From: Gyromitra esculenta
Lineage: Eukaryota; Ascomycota; Pezizomycetes; Pezizales; Discinaceae
Length of the DNA stretch: 64,000 nt
NCBI GenBank assembly: GCA_038503075.1
Contig: JBCAML010000015.1
Span: 434,001-498,000, forward strand
Direction of reading: 5' to 3'
Positions 37,097 through 48,123 of the stretch are shown here, in pieces. The translations under genes were made by a program, and so were the position numbers. Numbering within the stretch: position 1 is the first letter of the stretch; every line of letters starts with the position of its first letter. The notes under the pieces were generated by a model that was not told where the DNA came from, did no database searches, and saw only the letters and a program-made list of their open reading frames with translations.

Positions 37097-38852
37097 ATGG
37101 GGTTGGTAACCCAACTTTACCAGCGCTTCCCCTCGAAGACGACAATGCCTTCGATTGAAGATATTTCAAAGACTCGGCTATCGCCACGGTTAGCTTTTCT
37201 GCGGCGACGCATACGATTAAAAGGAAACTCATCGATATCCGTACCCTTAGGGATTGTACTGCTATTCCCAGTAACAGTTATCCTTCTCATACTAGTGCTA
37301 TTTATTCGCCATCCGAATTCTCCTGCTAGGATATTAATTCCATCAGGTTCCCCTCCTTCGATAAGGTGAGAATTATTTCCCGGGTTGATTGGCCAATGAG
37401 TCTCCGATAGGGGTAGCTGACCGTTTTTGCAGGAGAATCTCTGAACAGTACGACAAGCCGTTCGTAACAGGTTGTTTGGATGTCCAGACAGATACACCCC
37501 GAGCAAATGCGGCATTCGTTGTACTGGCCCGAAACAAGGAATTAGAAGGTGTTATCCAGTCTCTCAAATCGATCGAACGTCATTTCAACCGATGGTATCA
37601 TTATCCTTATGTATTTCTCAATGACGGAGTTTTCAGCGAGGAGTTCAAGAATACTGTTCAGAACTACACCAGTGGCACAGTCGAATTTGGAAAGATCGAC
37701 TCAGACATGTGGGGCTTCCCCGACTGGGTAGACCACGAAGAGGCTGCGGAATCGATTGCGAAGCAAGGTGATGCGGCGATCATGTACGGTGGTATGGCCA
37801 GTTATCATCACATGTGTCGGTTCTACTCTGGGTATGAGATCCTCCTCTGATTGGTTTCTCTGCACTAGTAAAACTTTTCCTAACAGGGGTTGGGTAATTA
37901 GGTTCTTCTATAAGCACGAATTGCTGGCGAAGTACGAGTGGTATTGGCGCTTGGAGCCCGAGATTAAATATTTCTGTGACATCACATAGTACGACCTTCC
38001 TTTCCGCCCTACACCTCACTCACAAACACTAACAAAACTAGTGATCCTTTCCTCCACATGGCAAGAGCGAATAAGACCTACGGTTTCACAATCGCAGTCA
38101 AAGAATTGAAAGAAACTGTGCCCAATCTTTTCCGTTACGCCTCTGCGTTCAAAAGAACCAACAACATCACGTCTAAAGGGTTATGGGAGATGTTCCTCGA
38201 AAAGCCGGAAAAGCCAAAAGAACAAAACAAAAAGGATAAACTCCCTGAAGAGGTGTTGAAGTTGGACCCTAATAGCGGAAAACTTCCTGATGTGGACCCG
38301 GAATCTATGGAAACCGAAAAATACAACATGTGTCATTTCTGGAGTAATTTTGAAATCGCACGACTTGATTTTTTCCGAAGCAAGCCCTATGAGGATTTTT
38401 TCCAGATGATGGATAAAAGCGGTGGTTTTTGGACGGAACGAGTAAGTATTAATGGGCGGGATGCGCTTGCGGTTTTCTTATTGTATGTTGGATGCTAACG
38501 GTTTTTGTAGTGGGGAGATGCTCCGATCCATTCCCTTGCTGCTGGTGCCCTCTTAGGCCCAGCAGACATCCACTATTTCCGTGATTTTGGCTACCGGCAC
38601 ACCACCATTCAGCATTGTCCTGCCAATGCTCCTGCCCGCCAACTCCCTAGGCCGAAATTCATTGAGAAGTCAACCCTTGATCCCAAAAAGGCGAAAGAAG
38701 AGGATGATTACTGGGAAAACTGGGACGCAGTGAAGGAGAACGGCGTGGGGTGCAGGTGCAGATGCGATACAGATATTCAAGATATCGAGGGCAAGCCGGG
38801 AAGCTGTCTTTCTGAGTGGGTGGAAGCAGCGGGTGGATGGACATCTGCCTAA
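37097..38852 (+). CDS. GT15 alpha-1,2-mannosyltransferase (KRE2/MNT1/KTR family)
   Basis: Five exons (37097-37365, 37433-37831, 37902-37988, 38042-38441, 38511-38852) encode 498 residues. It is a type II membrane protein, with a basic cytosolic tail of about 50 residues and one membrane span (PLGIVLLFPVTVILLILVLF). The luminal catalytic domain has ANAAFVVLARNKELEGVIQS, FGKIDSDMWGFPDWV, SYHHMCRFYSGFFYKHELL, YWRLEPEIKYFCDITYDPF (the EP motif of the family), CHFWSNFEIARLDFFRS and GDAPIHSLAAGALLGP. Family knowledge: these Golgi enzymes add alpha-1,2-mannose from GDP-mannose to O- and N-glycans of cell-wall proteins. Intron 2 offers two in-frame acceptors 15 nt apart. A Lys/Pro-rich insertion lies at about residues 300-330 (KPEKPKEQNKKDKLPEE). 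Confidence 0.93.
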
Positions 38853-40766
38853 TGGAGGTCATGAATGAACGCTTTGTCTGGGTGGATGAGTGGGATGGGT
38901 ATCGATTACAGCCGCATTCGGAGTCTATGTATTGCTGTCCGTGTTTTTCTCTTTTTTTTGGGTTTTGGCTCATCTTATTCTTTCTTATTTTGCCTCCCTT
39001 TCTTCCCGTCTTGACTCTCACCATTCCTCTATCACCTGATAATTCCGCTTCGTTTGTGGCCTCGACTGCAAAGATTGATTTGATAAATTCGGTTTTCATA
39101 TTTCAAGGGTAGGTTTGCTTCGTCTAGCCGAGTCTTGACGCTAGTATCAGATGCCATTTTTGTGGACCTGTAGAGACTGGGGATGTACACTGGGCTTTCA
39201 TTCTGTTCGTTTTTACTCCTTTTATTATTACTCTTTTTTCTTCTTTCTCTTTCATATTTTTCATGTTATAAACTGGCTAGTGGGGCGAGGGGTATTTCTC
39301 ATGCGGCTCTTTGTTGAAGGATATGGTATCTTACTGGATGAAGCAATCAAAAAAGTGGATTAGCCGTGGACGGGCTTATAGAGGGTTCAAAGGAACTGGC
39401 CAAAGATTTAAAAAACGAATTGGGGAACGAGGTGGACATGTAGGTTTAATGATGGCTTCCGTTGTATGTATAATAATGGGCGTGCAATTTTTCCAAAACT
39501 AAAGGAGGCCAAAATCAAGGAGCCGACCAGATGTTTTGCAACAATTATTTTCCTGGGGAAATGGTGGTGAGGTGGGGGAGTGTGTGTCAGGAAATAAGGC
39601 TTTGGATAAGAGACACGAACCGACGACAGGCAGGCGGCAACAGCGCAGTTTAAGAGCCAGGAACTCTGCTACGTTATGTATCAGGCTCTTGGTGACTGGG
39701 CTGGTACCTGGAGAGAGCCCCCATTGTCTGTGTCATGAATAGCCACCGGCTACGGTCAACACAGATGATGAATCGAATCGAATCGAGATACAGTAGGAAA
39801 CGTGTGCCATCCTCAGCAAGGTTCGCGAAATAACCCTTATCCTGATCCATGATAACGCGTAGTCTAGCTGGAAGGGGTTTGGTGTGATGCTTGTTGCAGC
39901 TCACCTGGTGTAATTTACCCCTCCAAGGCTCCACAACTGTTGCTGAGCTTGTAGTACGCACACTCTTGAAGAAAGGACACCACTCGCTCCCCACTTTCCC
40001 TTCACTTGTGCTTCTCCTCTCCCTTCTCAAGTGCACTCAGGTTTCTCTGTTCTCGCTGGCGTCTTGCATCTAGTTCTATTCTCTTCCAGAGATATCTCTT
40101 CTCTTCCCTGCTGCTGCTCCTGCTGCTGTTGTTGCTTCTTTTCTGATACAACCCCCTCCAATAGTTGTGTGCAATACAAAGCAAATAGTCCTGTTGAGCC
40201 CCGCGTCTAACTGCGCCCGTCATTTTCTCACTCTACAGTTGGCCACCAAAGTTCTTGAATAGCTATTTTGTGCGGCGACTCCTCTCGCTATCTTGAACTT
40301 TCATCTCTCTTTCTTCCTCTGACTCAACCCACAATCATAAGGCGGAAGCGTTTGCCCCGTGCCGAGGAGCCTTAAAGTCCCGACGTAACGAAAACCACAT
40401 ACAACGCCTAGGCTGGATAGAAACCCCTCCCTTCCTCTCCCCTCACCATCCTCAAACCTCTTCATCTTCCTCCTCCATTGCTCTCCCTTGCTCCACAGCC
40501 CGGAATTCTCTTCGTGTTTGCCTACGTTTACAAAGGTGTATTTCTCTGTCCTCTCCGCTATCCTCGTGCTGCTCCCTCCTCCCAATAGTACTGTGGCGTT
40601 TTCTGTTCTTTTGTTGCTGACCGGAAAACAAGGCGCCATCGCTCATCTCGTTTTCCTGCCTCACTTGCTAGCTGCTTTGCAGATTCTCTAAATATTCATA
40701 ATCCACTATAGACGTCTATCCTGATATCTTTCTTTCGGCGGCTCAGACCCCCATAGCTCGCTAAAT
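38853..40766. other. Intergenic, upstream of single-span membrane protein gene
   Basis: No supportable gene in 1.9 kb. The T-rich start is downstream flank of the GT15 gene. A basic frame around 39311-39502 is unsupported. From about 40000 to 40766 the plus strand is markedly C/T-rich, as in long fungal 5' leaders. Confidence 0.5.
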
Positions 40767-43034
40767 ATGCCGACTTATTCTGAGGATGGTGATGGTATAA
40801 TGGGAGAAAGTACCTATGAGATCCTCACGGACTCTACCATTCTAACAGACGACGAAGATGATGCATCTTCTGTAGCATCACTAGACGACCAGAGCGAGGA
40901 AGAAGATGGTGCCTCCATAGAAGATGCCGAGTCCCTTGCGGAATTCCCAGAGAAAGCTGAGCATCACGATCCTCATCCAGGCATTCCTGCTTTTGGTGGC
41001 TTGGATGAGCAACCCCTCGAGAGCAGTGGAATGACCGTGAGATCAGATGGTTCAAGTTTGGAACAGATAACCTTTGAAGAACCAGAAGAGTATGCTGGTG
41101 ACCAGATCTCGGTCAGCCACAGCATATGTAACTTCAACGAAGCTCAAACTAGCGAGATCAACCACCACATTCGGGTCGAGGAGCCTTCGCCCGCAAAGTT
41201 ATTTGCTACCATACGGCAAACAATGAGCAAATCACAGCTCATTATGAACGAGCCCTTCCGTGTCCTTTACGTTGGCTCCACCGTTGCGAAGGATGATATA
41301 ATCACAAAGTTGGGTGGAGCTCTAGCTGTTCCCATTACCGAGTCGACAAGCTCACTGAGCTCTTGGGAATCTGGGTCTAAAGGTTCTCGGTTCAATGTTA
41401 TTCCTGTTTCCTCATTTGGAACTCGCAGCTGCTCACCAGAGGTTGAACTGGTGGAGTCTTTTGGTGTGGAAATGGCCGTTGATGTTTGCACCACTGCAAA
41501 ATCTTCAAAGCGGGAAGGCCGGCCGGACACTCTCTGCTTGTGGTTGAACGGCAACCAGTCGGTGCAGTCTTCCTACGGCGAGAATGGACCAGAAATCGAG
41601 ACCCCTGGGTGGAAAATTCCTCATCTTGCGGTTGTCTTCTGCTCGGAAGATGATAATACACAGAGGAGAATGACCAGAGTCTATGCCCGATCTTTCATGG
41701 CTAGACATTCCGTTCCCACTCTAGTTATTTCACAGAACACTCTTTATCACAAGCCAACAGAGAATTACACTCTCGACACGCGAAGTGTGCATATGTGTCT
41801 CGAGTCTCAATCTGAATCGAAGTATGGTAACCTTGTGCACAAACGGCTACCAGTTGATCTCTCAACGTTTCTCAACCTTGATGTTCGTCAATTGAACCGA
41901 AATTTAGCTTGCATCACTGGTATATCTTCTAGCCAGGAGATACCCCCGGCCCCTGTTGGCAGAGCACGTACATCCTCTTCTGCCATTCTCAACCCATTAA
42001 TGCGAGATGTAGAAAAAACCCCTCATCGTCAAAGTGCGAACCCGACGAGTTCCCTATACTGGATTCGTGAGCAGAAACGAGATGGCCTATGGAAAATGTT
42101 CCTCGTGGGCTGGCTCTTCGTTTGTGGGCTTGCTGGAGCGACGTTTGCCATCGCTTATATGAAATTCTCGAAGTCCTCAATGGCGGTTGAAGATGTCACG
42201 GAAACCGTCGTTCAAGTTGTCACAGCTATTACTACTACATCAAGTATAATCATCCCTACCTCGATCTCCGCCTTTACATCTATATATACTTCCATGACAC
42301 CATCTCCGAGTATGTCTTCTACAGCGTGTGGGCCAAAAATGGATATTTCTGGTTTTATCTACGACTCTTCATTATTGTCGTTGAATGAGTCAGATCAGTT
42401 CAGCATCCATGTCATCGGCGACAATCACATCTTGGTGCGTCCTCCACAAAAATACTTGCTTCTCAAGAACCCCCCTATGCTCTTTGTCGAGGTTACTCGC
42501 AGCGACGAGAAAATCGACGCTGAGCTGTCAAAACTTTTTGATGGTGTCTACACGTTGAAGTTGGATTCAGAAGAGGCTTGGGGTCTGGTGAACGTCTCGC
42601 TTTGGACGAAAAAGAAACCCTTGATGAAAGAAACGCTTGAGGTTGACTTTGGATCGCCTTGGCTGAGACTTTCGGGGTGGAAAAAGGTTGCGGAACAGAA
42701 AAAGACCGAATTGCAGGCATTCATCGGGCAAGCCAAGACAGACGCGAACCGGATCGCAAGCGATCTCACTCAAACCGCAGGGCAGCAAGCCTCAGAGGCG
42801 AAGGACTTGGTAGTGGCGAAAGCAAGGGAAATTTCAGAGAGTGTTTCAAAGAGTGTTTCAAAACTCTACCGGGGGACTAAGGATATCGATATCACAGTAT
42901 TTATACCCTCCGTTGCACCTTCGATTTATGTGCAGATGGCACAGCGACACGCAAGAAGCGTTTGGGAGAAAAAAGTAGCGGAGATTGAGGAGAAAAAAGA
43001 AGAGGCTAAGAAGCGGGGGTGGCTGCGGACATGA
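40767..43034 (+). CDS. Single-span membrane protein of unknown function, acidic AIM-like N terminus
   Basis: This is an intronless 755-codon frame. The first 130 residues are acidic and disordered, opening with GESTYEILTDSTILTDDEDD. A folded cytosolic region (about 150-390) contains FRVLYVGSTVAKDDIITKLG and HLAVVFCSEDDNTQ. One transmembrane helix lies near 444-467 (MFLVGWLFVCGLAGATFAIA). The basic stretch before it suggests the N terminus is cytosolic. After the span come a Ser/Thr-rich stalk, a beta-rich region (about 525-635) and a long amphipathic helix region (about 636-700), ending in Lys/Glu-rich sequence. I do not recognise the family. YEIL at residues 17-20 fits the Atg8-interacting motif W/F/Y-x-x-L/I/V in an acidic context. 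An ER or nuclear-envelope protein is inference. Confidence 0.85.
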   Translation: MPTYSEDGDGIMGESTYEILTDSTILTDDEDDASSVASLDDQSEEEDGASIEDAESLAEFPEKAEHHDPHPGIPAFGGLDEQPLESSGMTVRSDGSSLEQITFEEPEEYAGDQISVSHSICNFNEAQTSEINHHIRVEEPSPAKLFATIRQTMSKSQLIMNEPFRVLYVGSTVAKDDIITKLGGALAVPITESTSSLSSWESGSKGSRFNVIPVSSFGTRSCSPEVELVESFGVEMAVDVCTTAKSSKREGRPDTLCLWLNGNQSVQSSYGENGPEIETPGWKIPHLAVVFCSEDDNTQRRMTRVYARSFMARHSVPTLVISQNTLYHKPTENYTLDTRSVHMCLESQSESKYGNLVHKRLPVDLSTFLNLDVRQLNRNLACITGISSSQEIPPAPVGRARTSSSAILNPLMRDVEKTPHRQSANPTSSLYWIREQKRDGLWKMFLVGWLFVCGLAGATFAIAYMKFSKSSMAVEDVTETVVQVVTAITTTSSIIIPTSISAFTSIYTSMTPSPSMSSTACGPKMDISGFIYDSSLLSLNESDQFSIHVIGDNHILVRPPQKYLLLKNPPMLFVEVTRSDEKIDAELSKLFDGVYTLKLDSEEAWGLVNVSLWTKKKPLMKETLEVDFGSPWLRLSGWKKVAEQKKTELQAFIGQAKTDANRIASDLTQTAGQQASEAKDLVVAKAREISESVSKSVSKLYRGTKDIDITVFIPSVAPSIYVQMAQRHARSVWEKKVAEIEEKKEEAKKRGWLRT

Positions 43035-44068
43035 CTGGAGATATTGATGCCACAGGTTTTTCTTTCCATTACTTGATTGGAGTGGCAGGTTTTTTTTTAA
43101 ATTATCTTTTCATAAATTGCCTGTGTCCGAGTGTTGTTATTTTCCCCCTCCTTTTGTTATTTTTTCTTTATCTTGCAACTTCTTTGGGTGGACGGCGATC
43201 AATGGGAAAGAGGTGCGGAAGGACTAGGATGGTGTTTGTTTAGGCTTTCTTTTTACTATTTTCTATGTTTTTAGGTTTTTTTTTTATCTGTTCCTCTCTC
43301 CTCTTCCTCGAGCTTCTGATGCTCACACTGTCTGTATCTTGGAGTAAGATATAGTAGGGGTGAATTTGCGTGGAACTGGTAAGTGATATCATTGGGTTCT
43401 ATTCGGCGTAGGTTACAGGGATTATTGGATAAGCTAATCGAAATAGTTTCGAGGATTGCGAGGATGAGGAGGAGTGGAGTAGTTTTTGTTGATGTTGATG
43501 TCGATGTTGGTTTTGTCTTGATTGGTCACATACTCTTTATTCTCTATTCTTGTTGGATGGTGGACCGGAAGAACAGAGGTGTCACAGAACACTGGAAACT
43601 TGGAAGAGTTGACTACTGGTTTCCGACAGCATTGTTTTATAAATAGCAGTAAATGCTAGGCCTATCACCCCCAGTTAAATTCAAGCCCTCCGCTATCACT
43701 GTCTATCGCTGTGCTTTCCGTGACACGTACCCGAGTGACGCGCCGTGAAGACTCCGTGTCGTTTAGTTAATAGAGTGGGTGATGCGCGATGCGTGGCAAC
43801 GCGGCACGTGACGCCAAGGCCTCTGCGATCCGCCATAACAAATAACAACGCTCCTCTTCCCCCCACATCAACCCAGAGTCCACCAACCCGAGAATCAGTT
43901 AGACAAGATCAGACAGCTTCCTACGAGATCACGACTCGCCCCAACAACCATTCACCTGCAGAACGCCAAGCCGCCATATACAACGGTATATAACGACGTG
44001 TCGGCTGTTGCTGTGTCTAATCTGATCTGATTCTCTAAGACGCTTGTTTTCGACCGCGCATTTTCACG
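43035..44068. other. Intergenic, upstream of TAF14
   Basis: No supportable gene in 1.0 kb. The T-rich start is the downstream flank of the membrane-protein gene, and the remainder is the TAF14 promoter. An open frame at 43745-43993 looks like chance. Confidence 0.5.
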
Positions 44069-45336
44069 ATGGCAGAGGTGCGTTCGTTCGTGTCCCTTTG
44101 GTTTCTAGGGCAAGGGGAAGAGCCGCGCACAATGACGCGATTGAAGTGACGGTCAGATGAAAAGAAATATGTGAACATGGGGCTAACGGGGGATCCTTGG
44201 GGGATGGTGTTTGGAAAAATATAGGTACAGCGCAAAGTTAAGCTCATAACACAGCAGTCGATTTTGTACGTTCAGTCACCTGTTTTTTATTTTTATTTTT
44301 ATTTTATTCCAAGCCTTCCTTCTCCCCCTCACGTCAACTTCTTTATATATGATTCGCGTAAAGTGGTAGTTGTGTATGCTGATTTTTTTTTTGCTATTTG
44401 CGGTATAGGAGCGATGTAGCGCCCGCGCATGAGGGTTTCCCAATGCGAGAATGGTCTATCCGCATCGTTGTTCTGGGCACCAGCGGGGAGGAGCTTCCGG
44501 CAACTATCTTCGATAAAGTGACATACAAGTTGCACCCGACATTTACCAATCCTACGAGAGGTATGTATATCTCATGCTATGCTTGAGGGGGTGGGAAGAG
44601 AAGTGGCTAGAAGGGAGGATGTTTGTGGGTGAGGATTGGGTGATTGGACGCTGACTTTTGCATGCAGTGTTGAAGAAGGCGCCGTTCCTGCTCAGCGAGC
44701 AAGGGTGGGGTGAATTCGATATGGAGATTGTTCTCCATGGGGCGGATAAAGGTGGTGATCACGTTGTTCGCCATGATTTAAACTTTCAGAAAACTAAGTA
44801 TGAGTCGGTTCATACAATTGTGAGTTGACCCTATATTTTTTTTTCTTGCCGTTTTCATCCTTGTGCAAATGCTGACTTCCTGGCGCTGGATAACAGACTT
44901 TCAACAACCCACGTCCAGGCCTCCTCAAACAACTAGCCAATTCTGGTCCCGTACCAGGTGCAGATGCGGTGCCGCCGGAGGAGAATGGTGTCACCAAACG
45001 TGACAAGCGCAAAAATGACGGCGAGGAGAGGGTTAAGAAGAAGTCCCGGAGCGAACGCGCTGTAACTTCCCCCCCACCTTCACTATCTAAATTCCACGCC
45101 CTGTTAACGTAAAAAAAAACTAGTTCGATATGGAGAAACTAGCCGACGGCCTCCAAAAACTCCAAGAAGAGCATCTCCTCCAAGTTGTGCAGATGGTCCA
45201 CGATAATAAAACCCCCGAGACATACATCAAGAACGATGTTGAGCAAGGGGAATTCCACGTTGACCTCTATACACTACCGCAACACTTGACGCAGATGCTC
45301 TGGAAGTTTGTTCAGGATTGCGGGGTGGACGTATGA
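44069..45336 (+). CDS. TAF14: YEATS-domain protein TAF14 (TFIID/TFIIF/chromatin-remodeller subunit)
   Basis: Six exons (44069-44077, 44225-44265, 44409-44560, 44668-44819, 44897-45061, 45124-45336) encode 243 residues, close to yeast Taf14 (244). The YEATS domain covers about residues 1-125: VQRKVKLITQQSIL, FPMREWSIRIVVLG, ATIFDKVTYKLHPTF and LSEQGWGEFDMEIVLH. After a charged linker, the extra-terminal-like C-terminal domain has MEKLADGLQKLQEEHLLQVV and HVDLYTLPQHLTQMLW. Family knowledge: Taf14 is shared by TFIID, TFIIF, NuA3, INO80 and SWI/SNF and reads acylated histone H3 lysines. Exon 1 is only nine bases (MAE). The 44225-44265 exon is also tiny, yet both are required to restore the conserved N terminus. 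Confidence 0.95.
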
Positions 45337-46218
45337 TGAATTAAAAACTACCTTAATTAAACTCCTCAAGACAAAAGGGGAAGCCCCACATCCCCTAAAA
45401 CATAAAACAGAAACAAAAAAACCGCTGCAAAAACATCACCATTAAGCCTTCTCGAATATAATTTATCCCCCAAACAAAAGAGAAGGGCCAGGGGGGCGGG
45501 GTGGAGGATTGTCTGGTGGAGATTAGTGGGGAAAATATAATCCCATGAATTGTGTTTTACCTTAGCCCTGTACATTACTCTACTACCTTATTTCTACCGG
45601 ATTCGGCTTTTAACTTCCTTTTTTTTCCCCGCCCTCCTCTTACTCTTGTGTTACCATTTTGATTTTTATTTGCAAGGTTTTTTTCTTTAAAAAAAAACAC
45701 CCTTAGTTTTCTTTCTTCCTTTCTTCAATTTCTTTCATGGTTGGAATTCAATGGGTTTGGGTGAGGGAAAGGCAAAAAATTTGTTATCTTGGGTCAACTG
45801 ATACCATTGCTGCTGCTAGTTGTTTTACTACATCCTGGTGATAATTAACCTAGAAGCTAGCAATGAGGAGTTGGTGATCGATGGGTGGTTGGGACTGGCT
45901 TTGGGGGGGAAGTATTTTATCTACAATCACTAGTTTTACGACATTTTTTTCCGTTAACGGTATGGACACTGCATGGAGGGTTTTTTTAGTCCCTTGAATA
46001 GCGTATCGTTTCTTATTCCACAACCGCTATAAACCAAATAGACCCGTAAATACAACATTGTTTCACCCGTAAAATACAATACTAAATTACAATACTAGCC
46101 CTTATCTTCCAATTATATTATCAACGCCCATTGATTAACTATGTTTCCAAAACTGACCCAGTTGTGTAACAAACGTGAAAAAAAATTAGTCGAACCACTA
46201 TCATCCTAGTGAGGGGAA
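45337..46218. other. Convergent intergenic region
   Basis: The 882-bp gap lies between the convergent TAF14 and DUF6697 genes. It is AT-rich with several poly-T runs and has no supportable gene. Confidence 0.5.
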
Positions 46219-48123
46219 TTATTCGTCCCAGATATCATCTACGTCTTCATCAGATTCATAGGAGTGCCGTTTTCTTTTACCTTTCTTTCCAGACACAGAG
46301 ACGAGGACTTCATATAAATTTCTATCATATGAGATGAATTGTAGCTCCAAAACTTTTAGACGTAGGTTGGGACGGTTAAGCTGTTCTCGGTCAGCCCATC
46401 CAAATATAATTTAGCATCCGTCAAACAGGTTCTTGCGAACTTCGAAAAAGAACACTATTTTTAAAGGAAAACAAACCTGGTTAAAGAAGTTTAATACTTT
46501 CACCCAATTAGACTTCGCACATTGGACTTCTGTGAGGAGTCTTTTTTTCTGGAGTATATTTTTCCCCCACTGGTGCTCCAGCATATGTTCCGCCCACCTA
46601 CTCTTATCTTTATCGTCGAATAACTGCCATTCATCCAGAGAAACCTCTCGGATAGATGCGATTAAGTACTCACCGTAAAAACTTTTTTTTCGGAAATTTA
46701 GATCAGTATTTCTTTCTTCGGGGTTTAAGATGCACTGGGTCCCTACAGCCAATGATTTGTGGTGCTCTTGATAAAAATTTGATAAGATTTTCCCACTTCC
46801 TTTCTTAGCCAATCAGCGACATACACCCCGCCATTTTCTCCCGGATGTCTTGGGAGTAAATGGTTTAATCCCCGGTCTAAAGCCATGTATGATCCCGCGT
46901 TGTACAGCGTGGGTTTGTTAAGGTTGATCTTGCACCACGTTCCTTGGGTCTTTCCGCCAATCACGCTAGAAATTTCTATCCGACTATGAGTTTTAGGGTT
47001 GGCCGGAATATTTCGTAGAGAACCCTGAGCTACTAGCGCAGGATGAACTAGTAGTTGATTTTTTCGACCTAAACTATTCCCGGATTCAGGTTCGCTGTCG
47101 GATGCCTCCCAATAAGGGCTATAAATCGTTGCACGACCTTTTTTGCCCCGAGTTCTCTGCGGTTGTTCTTCTTCCGAGTCATGCTCGCTTGGGATTCGGC
47201 CAGCTATTGAAGCTCCGAGCCTAACGCCACGCAAGCCTCCCCCATAGGATCTTCTCGACCCACTTCCACGGAGTCTTGTCATTCTCTGGGATCTGTTACG
47301 TTTGCCTGTACTTGACGATTGAGTGACATTGTCTGATCTTGTGACTTTGAACGGCCCAAAGTAACTCGAGTCCTTCGAGAAACTGCCGACAGTATTTGTA
47401 GTTGGCGGCGGTTTTGGTTCGGAGATGTGAAGAATAGAAGTATCACTCAATGAAGATTGAGGTTCAAGTTCAATTTCAAGCTCGGAACCATCGCCAGACG
47501 CATGGGAACTCGATCCGTGGCCTGTAATGGTGTGAGTATCACCAATGTCGACAACAAGGAGCAACAAACCTAGAGATGGCGGCAACGATGAAGATTCTTG
47601 CACTGGAGGGGTAGGGGTAGAATGAGTTTGGCGAGGGCCTAATACCTGCCGCGAAGAATTCTTTGATCTGGATGAACCCTTTATGACCTGGCCCATTTCT
47701 ATTGGGTTTGCTGCTGCCAGTGGTTGCTTCGCAGGCTCGGTTTTGATGCTGGTCTCCTTCTTAGATTTCACATTCACAATATTTCTGGTCATTGTATTCG
47801 ATTGGAGAAATCTTAATTTCTTATCCAAAAGTTTCTGTTTGTTATCGATCAATCGTTCTTTCTGCTCCCTAGCTTTATGCAGTCGGGTTTGAGCCGCCTT
47901 GAGAAGATTTGTGTACGATGTCACTTCGGCATCCAACTCCTTTACTGTTTCGCCGGCTCTGCTGATATCCTCGTCCAACAACGCCAGATCTAACTACAAA
48001 CGTTGTCATTAGTCAATTATAGCTTTGGAAGCACTAGAGAACTGAAAGCTGACCTCGGGAGAGAGTCTGCTGAGGATCAGGTTCTTCGTCATCTGAAATC
48101 ACAATGGAGCTGAGTGGAGGCAT
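46219..48123 (-). CDS. Single DUF6697-domain protein with coiled coil
   Basis: Exons 48123-48054, 47989-46747, 46681-46477 and 46380-46219 join in frame to 559 residues. The start MPPLSSIVISDDEEP parallels the double-domain paralogue at 58121. Residues about 30-85 form a coiled coil (LKAAQTRLHKAREQKERL). A disordered middle carries IKTEP and Ser/Arg-rich parts. The DUF6697-like domain (about 385-505) has LNHLLPRHPGENGGVYV, NHWLFYGEYLIAS and SRWAEHMLEHQWGKNIL. The last exon supplies YDRNLYEVL and a basic-then-acidic tail. Intron 2 ends in a run of eight A before AG; its removal is supported because splicing restores the W..YGEY motif seen in the paralogue. Function unknown. Confidence 0.82.

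Noticed and set aside
39311..39502. Basic 63-codon frame downstream of the mannosyltransferase
   Set aside because: Non-ATG start, no homologue recognised, probably in the downstream transcript flank.
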